Positions 1 through 9,612 are shown, counted from the first letter of the stretch. The stretch is DNA of 64,000 nucleotides from Pyronema omphalodes (GCA_024516155.1 JAJJXM010000069.1:237939-301938); one strand, 5' to 3'. Made by a program: numbers and translations. The notes: generated by a model from the sequence alone, not told the origin.

Positions 1-1341
1 CATAACGAGACTGCGCTACCTCCGGTACCGATACGCCTGGACCACAAGCAACGCCAACACGCACTTCGCGTCCTCACTTTCCCTCCGACACATCCGATCG
101 CACGCCGGTGTCCCACATCCTTCCCCATACCGAGCTTACAATCCGCCGCTATTGAGATCGCAAACGAGTACGACCACCCGTGGCACAACACCACACGACA
201 ACCCACGCGCCTCCTCAGCGCTCTACACTCTCTCTCGCCTTGGCGCCCTCTCAACGCACCGGTCGAAGACACCTCCCTCCCCGTTCCGCTCGACGCCGAC
301 GAAAACCTCTTAACCGTCGACATCCCCACAGCCCCGAAACCCGAGGCAGCACACGACCACCTCCTACTCCTCGACAACATCAGACCACGCCGCAATGTCA
401 TCATCGCCTACACGGACGGGTCGCAGACCGCGTCTGGCACCGGCGTCGGATACACCATCACCTCTGGACTACCCACCACCATCAACGCCATCGTACCTAT
501 GGGAGACACAGCTGAAGTGTTCGATGCAGAGGTGCGCGCAATTCAAGAATGCCTTTTAACGTGCTTGAAGTACATCGCTCGCCTCAACCTCCACAACCGT
601 CGACTGCACATCTTTAGCGACAACAAAGCAGCGCTCCAACGTGCCTCACACCTCCGACGCGGCCCCGGCCAGGAAATAGCCCACACTATACACGAGACAG
701 CCGAAGCCCTACTACGCCACGACGTCACAGTCACCCTCCACTGGATCCCCGGTCACTCCGACATAGCTGGCAGCGATGCCGCAGACCGCCTGGCTAAACA
801 AGCCACCGAATCCCTCCCCCGTCCAAATCTACCCATTACGCTCACCCGGCTACACAAGAAAGCACGCGAAAAGACCGTTGCCGAGTGGACGCACTGGTAT
901 TCCTCCTCCGATAGACCACACACATACTCTGCCCCGCACCGGAGACGCATGGATCCCATCTACATCGACATCCCCCGGTGGCTCTCTACCGCGATCCTTG
1001 GCCTTCGTACAGGACACTGATACTTTCTAGACTGCCTGGCACACCCGCCGACAGACTCCTACCCATCGCGACGTTGTAGCTGCCCGCTACACCCCCCTCA
1101 GACCCCTCGGCACCTGCTCCTCAGCTGCCCAGACCACCAGGACGCCCGGACAACACTTCGACAGGATCTCAAACTCCACAGGAATTTCCGGATCAATTTG
1201 GACAACATCCTCTACACCCCCTCCGGCACAAAGGCTCTCTCTTCGTTTATCTCCGCGACAAAGGTCGCTACTTCGGTATGGGCTCATGCCAGGTTAAGTA
1301 GGACTCGCAGGCGAGACCACCCCCGTTTCATTGACAGCTAA
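1..1341 (+). pseudogene. LINE A1 ORF2, C-terminal part (RNase H and CCHC)
   Basis: The frame is open from base 1 and encodes the region after the reverse transcriptase core. RNase H signatures are visible: YTDGS near 410, FDAEV near 520, SDNKAA near 620 and PGHSD near 750. They are followed by the C-terminal CSC...HLLLSC knuckle near 1075-1125. A TGA at 1018-1020 replaces the GGA glycine codon of the A2 copy, in the context TGHGYF. The frame is otherwise open to the natural TAA at 1339-1341, where it ends in FIDS as A2 does. I read it as one nonsense mutation in an otherwise conserved frame. The protein would carry out target-primed reverse transcription in the nucleus. Confidence 0.85.
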
Positions 1342-1636
1342 TAAGCAGCACCGCTTGACTTCTCCGTGCGTTGTAGATTCGTCGCTCTCTTTTGACTTCA
1401 TGTATTCCTTCTCATTTTCTTTGCTTTTCTGTTTCCTTTGATATCGCGGGCGGAGTAGGATAGGAGAAGACAGTGGAAGGAGAAGGGACCGGGGAAGGAA
1501 GGGGGGACGGGATTGCGCGACGAGAGTTTTTCCTTTGATTATTTCCTTTCTTTTGTTTTTTTTTAAGGGCGGAAGGGGTATACGGGATTGCACGAGGAGA
1601 GAGAGGCGCGATGGGAAGGGGCAGAGTGGGCCTGCG
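1342..1636 (+). other. 3' UTR of LINE A1, first part
   Basis: Non-coding. It is first AT-rich and then purine-rich, and it is nearly identical to the reverse complement of A2 at about 13823-14115. It ends with the 5-bp target duplication CTGCG at 1632-1636, where gypsy G1 entered. The second part of the UTR resumes at 7932. Confidence 0.85.
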
Positions 1637-2203
1637 TGTCACGGCTCGCCTCACACGTCATCACTCGGCGCCTTCCCCCCCCCCGCCCCGCATCACGAAT
1701 TATCACTCGGTCCTCCGCAGAGCTTACCCGAGCGCCCGCAATTGTGCGAACAGCGACCGAGTGAGTTTAGCAAAAGCAGTCACACGTATTTAGTTTCTTG
1801 GTATCTAAGAGGAGGAAAGATGTATATAAGAGGACTTATCCTCCCTGCGTTCTGTTTTGTTTTCCTTTTCTTTCCTCACTCAGTTATTTGTTTATCTATT
1901 TAAATAAATTCCTTCGTCTTCTCGATCCTCGCTACGTTCTCGCCTCCGTCTCCGTTCTCCGGCTTCGCTTCGTGAAGACCGCCCTCGTCACGACACCCCG
2001 CCATCGCTTCGCTACCGAGCCTCCCTCCGGTGACACCTCTTGCCCCTAAACACGGAGCATCGAGGAACTGCTGCACGACACAGTTCCCGCTATCCTACGT
2101 TGGCGCTGTCTCAGAGTCCCTGTCCCCCGACCGAGTCCCTCGTCTCCGATTGCGAGCCCCCGGGTTCCCCGCTCCCCCGTCGAATCCCCGCGCTCCCGTT
2201 ACA
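1637..2203 (+). repeat. G1 5' LTR
   Basis: 567-bp direct repeat beginning TGTCACGG and ending GTTACA. It contains the TATA box (TATATAAG, 1823-1830) and a pyrimidine-rich leader. It matches 7362-7926 at about 99 percent by eye. Confidence 0.95.
1823..1887 (+). promoter_or_regulatory. G1 promoter TATA box and self-primer sequence
   Basis: TATATAAG at 1823-1830 is followed by a pyrimidine-rich start region. ACTCAGTTAT at 1878-1887, 55 nt downstream of the TATA, is the exact reverse complement of ATAACTGAGT at 2206-2215, just inside the LTR. In Tf1/sushi-type elements the 5' end of the RNA folds back on the primer-binding site to prime reverse transcription. The pairing is seen directly. The transcription start and the function are inferred. 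Confidence 0.6.
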
Positions 2204-2205
2204 AC

Positions 2206-2215
2206 ATAACTGAGT
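2206..2215 (+). other. G1 putative self-priming primer-binding site
   Basis: ATAACTGAGT begins 2 nt after the 5' LTR and pairs over 10 of 10 bases with 1878-1887 in the LTR. The usual tRNA-type site starting TGG is absent here. Confidence 0.6.
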
Positions 2216-2290
2216 TATCAAGCACCCGTCGGCTCTGCCTCCTCTCCCTTGATTACTCCTCGACTTCCCCCTCCATTCCTCCCTTCGTCC

Positions 2291-2461
2291 ATGCTCCATA
2301 ACCTCTGGTTTTACCAATTCGCCAAACTCGTACCTGAATTCCTTTCCCTCGGTATCCCCGCTATCGTCGACGAAATCGAGATAGCCCGCCAGCTCGGAAT
2401 CGAATTCTCGGCTACCCGAATCACGTTCGACGACACAAAACTCACCTGGCACTTACGATAA
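2291..2461 (+). CDS. Small ORF in the G1 leader, function unknown
   Basis: A 56-codon ATG frame lies between the primer-binding site and gag and stops 16 nt before the gag ATG. It starts MLHNLWFYQF. No family is recognised and no counterpart is visible in G2 or G3. It could be an upstream ORF that affects gag translation, or chance coding in the 274-bp leader (2204-2477). Nothing else was seen in that leader. Confidence 0.25.
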   Translation: MLHNLWFYQFAKLVPEFLSLGIPAIVDEIEIARQLGIEFSATRITFDDTKLTWHLR

Positions 2462-2477
2462 ATCGCCAACCCCAAAC

Positions 2478-3605
2478 ATGGACGATCAAGAAATCGTCAT
2501 CGCGCTGTTCCTGAACGCAGCGCAAAGGGACGAGATCAATAGAGACCCCACGAAATTAAAAGATCTCCGTAATGCAGTCGATGACTACAAACGAGACCGC
2601 CAGAAATTGACCGACCTCCAGGCAGAATTGTCAGATTCCAGGAAGGACAACTCGGATTACGCAAAACGAATCTCCGACCTGGAACGGGATCTCGGATCCG
2701 CAAATACTACAATTCGCCTGCTACAATCGATCACGGAAAAATCGGCCTCCCCCTCGATGAGACCGATCGAGCTCCCCCACCCGCCTGAATTCACCGGAGA
2801 CCGAAAGGAACTCCCCAACTTCGTCTCCAAGGTTAGGTCCAAGTTGGCTGGAGACTCAGCCCGCTTCACCGACGACCAACATAAGCTCCGCTATCTCTAC
2901 GGTTACCTGAAAGGAAACGCACAAAATCAGGTCCAACCCTACGTACTCACGGACAAAATCAATCTAAAAGACGCCGAAGAACTGATCACCATCCTTGAGT
3001 CCGCCTTCGGAGACTTAGACCAGGTCGGCACCGCCTCGATGGAGCTCGACAAACTAAACCAGGGCAATAAAGAATTCAGCGTATACTATGCCGAATTTCA
3101 ACGAATCATGGCCATCCTCAACTTCGACGCAAACGCAAAAAAGGCTGCCCTAAAGAGAGGACTCTCGAGAGAATTACAATCGAGCCTCGTCTACCAAGCG
3201 GACGAACCACAAGACTTCACCAAGTTCGTCGAACTCTGCCAGAAGCTGGACTACCGACTCAGAGCCCACGGCACCCTTTCCAAACGAACAATTCCGACGC
3301 TCACCCCCCGCACGCTCCCTACAGCCACTCGACCATCAGCTCACCCAACAAACTCGAATAGTGGCAACTACGGCTCCGCACCCATGGACCTCTCTGCATC
3401 GCAGAAAGCCCAGAATCAACGCCGCCGGGACGAGCGAATGGCAAAGGGGTTATGTCTCTACTGTGGGTCGGCAGACCACTTCAAAAACGACTGCCCCTCC
3501 CTAGCAGCGAACACCTCTCGGAAGTTACGCCTCGCCGCCGCGGACCTCCTATCACCCCCCCAGGAAACCTCCTCTATCCCCAGCCCCGAGGAGGGAAAAG
3601 AATAG
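2478..3605 (+). CDS. gag: G1 Gag polyprotein
   Basis: A 375-residue capsid/nucleocapsid protein that packages element RNA into virus-like particles. The ATG at 2478 is the first in a good-length frame and starts MDDQEIVIAL. Residues about 25-90 are rich in charged heptads and probably form a coiled coil. PPEFTGDRKEL (about 100-110) opens the retrotransposon Gag core, which includes YAEFQRIM near 210. A CCHC zinc knuckle, CLYCGSADHFKNDC, lies near residue 327. The frame ends at TAG 3603-3605 and overlaps the -1 pol frame, so Gag-Pol is expected from a frameshift just before the stop. It has no disabling mutation. Confidence 0.93.
   Translation: MDDQEIVIALFLNAAQRDEINRDPTKLKDLRNAVDDYKRDRQKLTDLQAELSDSRKDNSDYAKRISDLERDLGSANTTIRLLQSITEKSASPSMRPIELPHPPEFTGDRKELPNFVSKVRSKLAGDSARFTDDQHKLRYLYGYLKGNAQNQVQPYVLTDKINLKDAEELITILESAFGDLDQVGTASMELDKLNQGNKEFSVYYAEFQRIMAILNFDANAKKAALKRGLSRELQSSLVYQADEPQDFTKFVELCQKLDYRLRAHGTLSKRTIPTLTPRTLPTATRPSAHPTNSNSGNYGSAPMDLSASQKAQNQRRRDERMAKGLCLYCGSADHFKNDCPSLAANTSRKLRLAAADLLSPPQETSSIPSPEEGKE
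3593..3599 (+). promoter_or_regulatory. G1 candidate -1 ribosomal frameshift site
   Basis: G GGA AAA fits the X XXY YYZ slippery heptamer in the gag frame and lies 3 nt before the gag stop codon. Slipping back one base puts ribosomes in the pol frame, reading G-K-R-I-V. The pol frame has no usable in-frame start matching its function, so frameshifting is the simplest expression route. I did not fold the downstream RNA. Confidence 0.6.
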
Positions 3606-6600
3606 TCCACCATCAGCCCGTTGGCCCTCCTGGTGGACCTGCCCCGGCCTCTTCGTTCCCCTCGTCCCAAAATAAACTCTACGTATCAGCAAGTTCCCTA
3701 TCAATTAGTCAAGAAAATGAAATGGATGGTAGTCATTTAGTCGTACCCTGCACTTTGACCAACCGTGACATCAAAATTGATACCCGTGCCCTTGTTGATT
3801 GTGGTTGTACGGGACTCTCCTTCCTGAATGAGACCTTCGCTCGCCAGCACAATCTCCCCCGCTACCAGTTAAAATCCCCAAAAACAGTTGAAGTAATAGA
3901 CGGTCGCCCAATCTCCTCCGGCGACATCACAGAATATGTGAGGATCCCATGCACCATCGGTGATCACCACGAAATCCTGACCGCCTACTTAACCTCCCTC
4001 GGTCACTACCCCCTCGTCCTCGGGATCCCTTGGTTGAAGAAGCATGACGTTACCATCAACTTCGCAACTAACGACATCCAATTCCGCTCCCCTAACTGCC
4101 TGCCCCACCGCACCGCCGTCAAGGCACCCCCAATCAAGGGCTTACCACCAGATCGACGAAACAAAATCTGCGCAATCTCAGCCACGACGTTCAAAAGAAT
4201 CGTCAGGAACAATAACCAACGATACGGTAACGTCGAACCCTTTCACCTATCCCTAAAGGAAATCAACATGGCCCTACGAGACCCTGCGGACGCCAAACCA
4301 GACCTAACGACCCTCGTTCCCACCGAATACCACGAGTTCCTGGAAATTTTCGAAAAGGTTAACGCCGACAAACTACCCCCACACCGCCCCTGTGACCACA
4401 AAATCCCACTCGAGGACGGATTCAAACCTCCCTTCGGACCACTCTACTCCCTCTCACGTCCGGAACTGGAGGAACTCAAGAGGTGGATAGACGAAAATAT
4501 GAGCAAAGGATTCATACGAACGTCCTCCTCCCCGGCCGCCGCCCCAATCCTATTCGTCCGTAAAGGTCATGGCTCCCTAGGCCTCGTAGTGGATTATCGC
4601 GGAATAAACGAGGGCACCATCAAAAATCGCTACCCCCTCCCCTTGATGCAGGATACGCTGATGAACCTGTCCCGAGCAAAGTGGTTCACAAAGCTTGATA
4701 TTCGAGGGGCCTACAACCTCATCCGAATGGCGGAGGGAGAGGAGTGGAAGACCGCCTTTCGCACCCGCTACGGCCTCTTCGAATCCTTGGTAATGCCGTT
4801 CGGGCTAACCAACGCCCCCGCAACCTTCCAAAATTTCATCAACGACACCTTAGCACCCTATCTGGACCGTTTCTGCATGGCATACCTAGACGACACCCTA
4901 ATCTACTCCGACACGCTCGAAGAGCACCAGCAACACGTCGCCATGGTCCTGGAAGCTTTCCGAAAAGCGGGCCTCCACCTAAAACCCGAAAAGTGCGAAT
5001 TTCACCAACAGCAGGTCAAATACCTTGGCCTGATCATCAGCACGGAAGGCATCAAGATGGACCCAGAAAAAATCACCGCAGTGAGAGAATGGGACCCACC
5101 GAAAAACCTCAAAGACGTCCGCGCCTTCCTCGGTTTCGCCAATTTTTATCGCCGCTTTGTCCGGAACTATTCGAAAATCGTGCAACCCCTCACCCTCCTG
5201 ACACGAAAAGGGGTACCGTTTGCATGGGACAGCCCACAACAACAGGCTTTCGACGAACTCAAAGCAACCTTCACCTCCGCACCAGTCCTCGCCCGCTTCG
5301 ACCCCGATCGGGATGTCATAGTAGAAACGGATGCCTCCGACTTCGTATCGGCTGGCGTCCTGTCACAGTACGATGCTAACGGCGTTCTACATCCCGTGGC
5401 TTATTTCTCAAAAAAGCACTCCCCCGCGGAGTGTAACTACGATATCTACGACAAGGAGTTGATGGCAATTGTCCGAGCATTCGAGGAGTGGCGGCCAGAA
5501 CTACAATCGGTCATCAACCCTGTGCGGGTTCTGTCCGACCACAAAAATTTGGAATACTTCACGACGACCAAGCTCCTCAACAGGCGTCAAGCCCGGTGGT
5601 CACAATTCCTCTCACAGTTCAACTTTAAGATTGTCTATCGCCCCGGAACTGCGGGAGGAAAACCAGATGCTCTAACCAGGCGATCCGGAGATCTGCCCAA
5701 GGAAGGGGATGACCGCTCTCTGGCTAATCATACAACAGTGCTCAAACCAGAAAACATCCTCCTACACACCTCCGCCGCCACCGTTTCGACCCTTTCGCCC
5801 CACCGCCCCGAGCACCCCGCCCCTACACCCCGTCCCGATGCACCGCTCCTACAGCGACTCTTTCTCGACGCCTACGCCACCGACCCCTTTCCCAACAGAG
5901 TACTACAGATGCTCAACGACGGAACCAAGCACTGTAGGGACATCACACTCGCCGAGTGCGAAAGACAAGACAACCACCTCCTCTACCGTCGCCGAATTTG
6001 GGTCCCCGACCACGAGCCCCTCAAACTACACCTCTTAAAACAACACCACGACACACCCATCGCCGGACACCCAGGAAGGTCCAAAACGCTCGAGCTGTTG
6101 CTAAGGACCTACACTTGGCCCAACATGCGTAAAGACGTGGACCGTTACACCCGAAATTGTCACATCTGCCAACGCTCCAAGCCCAACAGACACGCCCCCT
6201 TTGGTGTCCTCCGCCCCCTACCCATTCCCGACCGACCGTGGCAAGACATCTCGATGGACTTTGTCACCGGGCTACCCTGGTCCAACGGAAACGATGCTAT
6301 CTGGGTTGTCGTGGACCGTTTAACAAAAGAAAGACACTTTGTAGCCTGCCAGACCAACGTCGACGCAAAAGAACTCGCCAACCTGTTCGTCAAACACATC
6401 TTTCTACTCCACGGCTTACCCCTAACGATAATCTCCGATCGAGGGCCGCAGTTCTCCGCCCTTTTCTGGAAACACCTCTGCCGTCGACTGGGAATCGAAC
6501 CTCGGTTGTCGACCGCCTTCCACCCTCAAACGGACGGCCAGACCGAGCGGATGAACGCAACCATGGAGCAATACCTGAGAGCTCACGTAAACTACTTACA

Positions 6601-7321
6601 GGACGACTGGGCAGAATGGCTCCCCCTGGCAGAGTTCGCCGCCAACAACCAGGCGTCCGAAACCACCGGTTCCTCCCCCTTTTTCGCCAACAAAGGATTC
6701 GACCCCCGCTGCCAGTTCGACCTGATGCCCGCCGCCACAAACGACACCAACGACCGCCGCGCTCTGGCCACAGCCAAAATCCTCTCGGAGATCCACGACC
6801 ATCTACGATCCGAAATAACTCGGGCCAATCTCCGCCATCAAGACAACGCCGACAAGCACCGCCTACCTTCACCGAACTACCAGGTGGGTGACCTCGTATG
6901 GCTAGACGCCAGGAATTGGAAGACCAGACGCCCCTCCAAAAAACTCGACAGTAAACGTCACGGTCCCTTCAAGGTAACCGCGAAGATATCCCCCTACGCT
7001 TATCGTCTCGAGATTCCGACCACAATGAAATGTCACGACGTGTACCACGTATCCCTCCTCGAACCCGCCGCCAACGATCCGTACCCCGGGCAACACCCCG
7101 AACCCCCTCCACCGATAGAAATCGACGGCGAGAACGAATACTTTATCGAGGCAATCCTAGACTCCCGAATCCATCGCCGCAAACTACAATACATGGTGAA
7201 ATGGGGAGGGTATGACTTACCGGAATGGGAACCAGCCGAGCTACACACCGATAGCCAAGCCGTCGACACCTTCCACGAAAAATACCCTGACAAACCAGGC
7301 CCCCTACAATCGACAGCCTAA
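3593..7321 (+). CDS. pol: G1 Pol: protease, RT, RNase H, integrase, chromodomain
   Basis: An uninterrupted frame in -1 relative to gag, open from about 3452 and read as a Gag-Pol fusion from 3593 (about 1240 residues). The aspartic protease has the DCG triad at about 3797. RT has [12 protein letters not shown] and the catalytic YLDD at 4883-4894. RNase H begins with ETDASD near 5330. Integrase has an HHCC zinc finger ending in CHIC (6158-6169) and the catalytic residues D 6257, D 6437 and E 6545, with exactly 35 residues between the last two. A chromodomain (about 7139-7300, with MVKWGGYDLPEWEP) ends the protein and in this family can guide integration to marked chromatin. All key residues are present. 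It stops at TAA 7319-7321, 40 bp before the 3' LTR. Confidence 0.95.
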   Translation, partial: GKRIVHHQPVGPPGGPAPASSFPSSQNKLYVSASSLSISQENEMDGSHLVVPCTLTNRDIKIDTRALVDCGCTGLSFLNETFARQHNLPRYQLKSPKTVEVIDGRPISSGDITEYVRIPCTIGDHHEILTAYLTSLGHYPLVLGIPWLKKHDVTINFATNDIQFRSPNCLPHRTAVKAPPIKGLPPDRRNKICAISATTFKRIVRNNNQRYGNVEPFHLSLKEINMALRDPADAKPDLTTLVPTEYHEFLEIFEKVNADKLPPHRPCDHKIPLEDGFKPPFGPLYSLSRPELEELKRWIDENMSKGFIRTSSSPAAAPILFVRKGHGSLGLVVDYRGINEGTIKNRYPLPLMQDTLMNLSRAKWFTKLDIRGAYNLIRMAEGEEWKTAFRTRYGLFESLVMPFGLTNAPATFQNFINDTLAPYLDRFCMAYLDDTLIYSDTLEEHQQHVAMVLEAFRKAGLHLKPEKCEFHQQQVKYLGLIISTEGIKMDPEKITAVREWDPPKNLKDVRAFLGFANFYRRFVRNYSKIVQPLTLLTRKGVPFAWDSPQQQAFDELKATFTSAPVLARFDPDRDVIVETDASDFVSAGVLSQYDANGVLHPVAYFSKKHSPAECNYDIYDKELMAIVRAFEEWRPELQSVINPVRVLSDHKNLEYFTTTKLLNRRQARWSQFLSQFNFKIVYRPGTAGGKPDALTRRSGDLPKEGDDRSLANHTTVLKPENILLHTSAATVSTLSPHRPEHPAPTPRPDAPLLQRLFLDAYATDPFPNRVLQMLNDGTKHCRDITLAECERQDNHLLYRRRIWVPDHEPLKLHLLKQHHDTPIAGHPGRSKTLELLLRTYTWPNMRKDVDRYTRNCHICQRSKPNRHAPFGVLRPLPIPDRPWQDISMDFVTGLPWSNGNDAIWVVVDRLTKERHFVACQTNVDAKELANLFVKHIFLLHGLPLTIISDRGPQFSALFWKHLCRRLGIEPRLSTAFHPQTDGQTERMNATMEQYLRAHVNYLQDDWAEWLPLAEFAANNQASETTGSSPFFANKGFDPRCQFDLMPAATNDTNDRRALATAKILSEIHDHLRSEITRANLRHQDNADKHRLPSPNYQVGDLVWLDARNWKTRRPSKKLDSKRHGPFKVTAKISPYAYRLEIPTTMKCHDVYHVSLLEPAANDPYPGQHPEPPPPIEIDGENEYFIEAILDSRIHRRKLQYMVKWGGYDLPEWEPAELHTDSQAVDTFHEKYPDKPGPLQSTA

Positions 7322-7347
7322 GATCCTATCTCGCCGGAGCTCGCGCC

Positions 7348-7358
7348 AAACAGGGGGA
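7348..7358 (+). other. G1 polypurine tract
   Basis: AAACAGGGGGA lies immediately upstream of the 3' LTR at 7362. It is the expected primer for plus-strand DNA synthesis. Confidence 0.75.
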
Positions 7359-7361
7359 TCC

Positions 7362-7926
7362 TGTCACGGCTCGCCTCACACGTCATCACTCGGCGCCTTC
7401 CCCCCCCGCCCCGCGTCACGAATTATCACTCGGTCCTCCGCAGAGCTTACCCGAGCGCCCGCAATTGTGCGAACAGCGACCGAGTGAGTTTAGCAAAAGC
7501 AGTCACACGTATTTAGTTTCTTGGTATCTAAGAGGAGGAAAGATGTATATAAGAGGACTTATCCTCCCTGCGTTCTGTTTTGTTTTCCTTTTCTTTCCTC
7601 ACTCAGTTATTTGTTTATCTATTTAAATAAATTCCTTCGTCTTCTCGATCCTCGCTATGTTCTCGCCTCCGTCTCCGTTCTCCGGCTTCGCTTCGTGAAG
7701 ACCGCCCTCGTCACGACACCCCGCCCTCGCTTCGCTACCGAGCCTCCCTCCGGTGACACCTCTTGCCCCTAAACACGGAGCATCGAGGAACTGCTGCACG
7801 ACACAGTTCCCGATATCCTACGTTGGCGCTGTCTCAGAGTCCCTGTCCCCCGACCGAGTCCCTCGTCTCCGATTGCGAGCCCCCGGGTTCCCCGCTCCCC
7901 CGTCGAATCCCCGCACTCCCGTTACA
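7362..7926 (+). repeat. G1 3' LTR
   Basis: 565-bp copy of 1637-2203, beginning TGTCACGG and ending GTTACA, followed by the target duplication CTGCG at 7927-7931. Confidence 0.95.
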
Positions 7927-7931
7927 CTGCG

Positions 7932-8276
7932 GAGGTTATCTTTTTCTTTTTGTTCGTGGACGAAATAAAGGCGGGAAAAACGGCTAAAACATGGGAGGGG
8001 AAGGGTGGAGGAAAGAGAGGACACCCGGCGCGGTGGGCTCTGTGCGAACAGGGCACTGGAACAGCAGACGCGGCTGGACAACAAGACCAACGAAGTAATA
8101 GTGGGGACAGGACCACAAAATCACAGCGTAAGGGAGGATCAGCGGAGGTAGAGACGGGACTTTGTTTTGGTTTTTGCTTTTGACTTTCCATGTACTATAA
8201 ACCTGTACCCTCGTCATAACCAATAAGGTTGCATACGAGTAATGAAAAAAGAAAGAAAGAAAGAAAGAAGAAGAGA
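7932..8276 (+). other. 3' UTR of LINE A1, second part, with shared 3' module and hairpin
   Basis: This continues the A1 3' UTR after G1. The module seen in all LINE and C families here lies at about 7951-8100: a GGA..GAAATAAAGGCGG core, then a purine-rich run, then an ACCCGGCG..GTGGGCTC segment. The 3'-terminal hairpin AACC/AATAA/GGTT is at 8218-8230, then GTAATGA and a GAAA-repeat tail. RT probably recognises the hairpin and module, by analogy with LINEs that need a 3' stem-loop. Confidence 0.75.
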
Positions 8277-8873
8277 GCAACCTCCCTCACCCCCACAGCG
8301 CTGCCCCCAGTTTCCCTGCCTTGGATCCGACGGCAAGTTCGGGAGCAATTTATTACCGACTGGATCGACTGGTACACCTCAGCCAAGAAGCCGAAAACCT
8401 ACGACGCCCCCCACCGTCGACGCCTCGATCCCGCCTATACCTCCCACGCACGCAAGATTTCCCCAGCCATACTGGGACTACGAACCGGCCACGGGTATTT
8501 CCTGGATTGCCTCGCGCACCCCCCGACCGATCGCTACCCCTCCCGCTCCTGCCCATGCCCCATGCACCCCCCACAGACCCCTAAACACCTGCTATTATCC
8601 TGCCCACAGTACACTATGCAGCGGACTGCACTTCTCCGAATACTCAAACTCCCACGACGACGACAACTCACCCTCTCCACCATCCTCTACACCACCGCTG
8701 GCACCAAGGACCTCGCAACCATGATCTCCGAGACTAAAGTCGCAACCGCCGAATGAGCGCACACAAAGCTAAGTACCCTCCCCGCTGAGGAGGACTCTCC
8801 TGTCGCACTAATCACTGGCTGGGGGACGCTGCTGGACCTGACGGACGAGCACGTGAACACCCAAGACAACTGA
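8277..8873 (+). pseudogene. LINE D0 ORF2, C-terminal fragment
   Basis: The translation begins in the linker after RNase H (VSLPWIRRQVREQFITDW) and runs through the conserved GLRTGHGYFLDCLAHPP and the CPCPMHPPQTPKHLLLSC knuckle. It matches D1 and D2 over its whole length. A TGA at 8754-8756 replaces the Trp codon of the other copies. The same frame then continues to the natural stop at 8871-8873 after GWGTLLDLTDEH. It is a broken remnant with one visible nonsense mutation. Confidence 0.85.
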
Positions 8874-8878
8874 GAAAA

Positions 8879-8910
<32 letters not shown>

Positions 8911-9612
8911 TAACATAATAAAGTCAATATACATAGGTACTTCGGGGACGCAGGAGGGAAGGAGGCGAGAGGAAGCGGACGATACAGAGGGCAATGGGAG
9001 GAGCACCGGGGGATGGTAGCTGGTTACTTTTCTTGTTTTTCTACTGAGTTGTATGGGGAAGATCGGGGAAGAGGAGAGGCTGCGGAGGCGGGGAGACGAG
9101 GAGCGCGGGGGAGGAGAGTGGAGACGGGGACGAGTGAGAGATGATGACACGGAGGAGACACAGGGGACGAGGGGAGCAAGGCTCGGGGGTAATGGAGGGG
9201 AAGGAAGTAGGGAGACGGGCAGGAGTAGAAGGAGTGGCGGCGGGGGGAAAGAGGAAAGGTGTTCACCCCGTGGAGTTGTATTTTTTCTTTGCTTTTCTGT
9301 TATGTTTTGGTTTGTGGAGGAAATAAAGCCGGAAAAATGGCTAAAAATGGGCGGGGAAGGGTGGAGGATCGAGGGGAACGACCCGGCGTGGTGGCCCCTG
9401 AGAGAACAGGGCTCCTGGAACTGACGACGCGAGATGGACTAAGGCACAAGAAAAATGGGAGACTACACTCCCAACAACCTCCGACAGCTCTGGGGCTTAC
9501 CCAGTGGGGACCTGGCATCACACCCAGGTCCTTGACATTGTATTTAAATTGTAGATTCCGCCATAACCTTGAGGTTGGATGCGTGTATGAATCAATAAAT
9601 AAATAAATAAAT
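8874..9612 (+). other. 3' UTR of LINE D0
   Basis: It starts with an internal poly(A) of about 22 bases (from 8875) directly after the stop codon, then a purine-rich stretch. The shared 3' module follows at about 9308-9440 (GTGGAGGAAATAAAG). The terminal hairpin AACC/TTGA/GGTT is at 9565-9576, then GATGCGTGTATGA and an AAAT-repeat tail. I see no credible gene. The open frames across it (for example 9053-9424) are low-complexity. Confidence 0.75.

Larger units (their letters stand above)
1637..7926 (+). mobile_element. Gypsy G1: complete chromovirus-type LTR retrotransposon
   Basis: A full element of about 6.3 kb with LTRs 1637-2203 and 7362-7926, both TG...CA. It is flanked by CTGCG on both sides (1632-1636 and 7927-7931). 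Gag and Pol frames are both uninterrupted. The LTRs differ by about five substitutions and a 2-bp C-run change, so the insertion is young. Pol order is protease, RT, RNase H, integrase, chromodomain, which defines Ty3/gypsy chromoviruses. It inserted in the 3' UTR of LINE A1, and the paralogous empty site is visible in A2 near 13820. With open gag and pol, matched LTRs, PPT and a putative self-priming site, it is the best candidate for a recently active element here. Confidence 0.95.
1..8276 (+). mobile_element. LINE copy A1 (Tad1-like), 3' part, split by gypsy G1
   Basis: This is the 3' portion of a non-LTR retrotransposon whose 5' part lies outside the window. It consists of 1-1636 and 7932-8276, with a gypsy element between them. 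The coding part matches the second copy A2 (13485-20194, opposite strand) nearly base for base, as does the 3' UTR. The 3' end is the AACC/GGTT hairpin at 8218-8230 followed by a GAAA-type tail to about 8276. The tail abuts the RNase H-to-C-terminus region of LINE D0, so A1 inserted into D0. The left flank is not visible, so its target duplication cannot be seen. Confidence 0.85.
8277..9612 (+). mobile_element. LINE copy D0, 3' fragment
   Basis: This is the 3' end of a D-family LINE. Its upstream part would lie beyond A1, outside the window, because A1 is inserted in it near 8276. It carries the last part of ORF2 and a 740-bp 3' UTR ending in an AAAT-type tail at about 9590-9613. The tail abuts the 5' region of element C0 in opposite orientation, so D0 seems to have inserted into C0. 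Confidence 0.8.

Noticed and set aside
2204..2260. tRNA-type primer-binding site for G1
   Set aside because: No TGG-starting tRNA 3'-end complement was found after the LTR. The self-complementary site explains the region better.
8812..9424. Low-complexity frames in the D0 3' UTR (both strands)
   Set aside because: They arise from poly(A) and purine-rich sequence, are not conserved between D0 and D1, and lie after the ORF2 stop.
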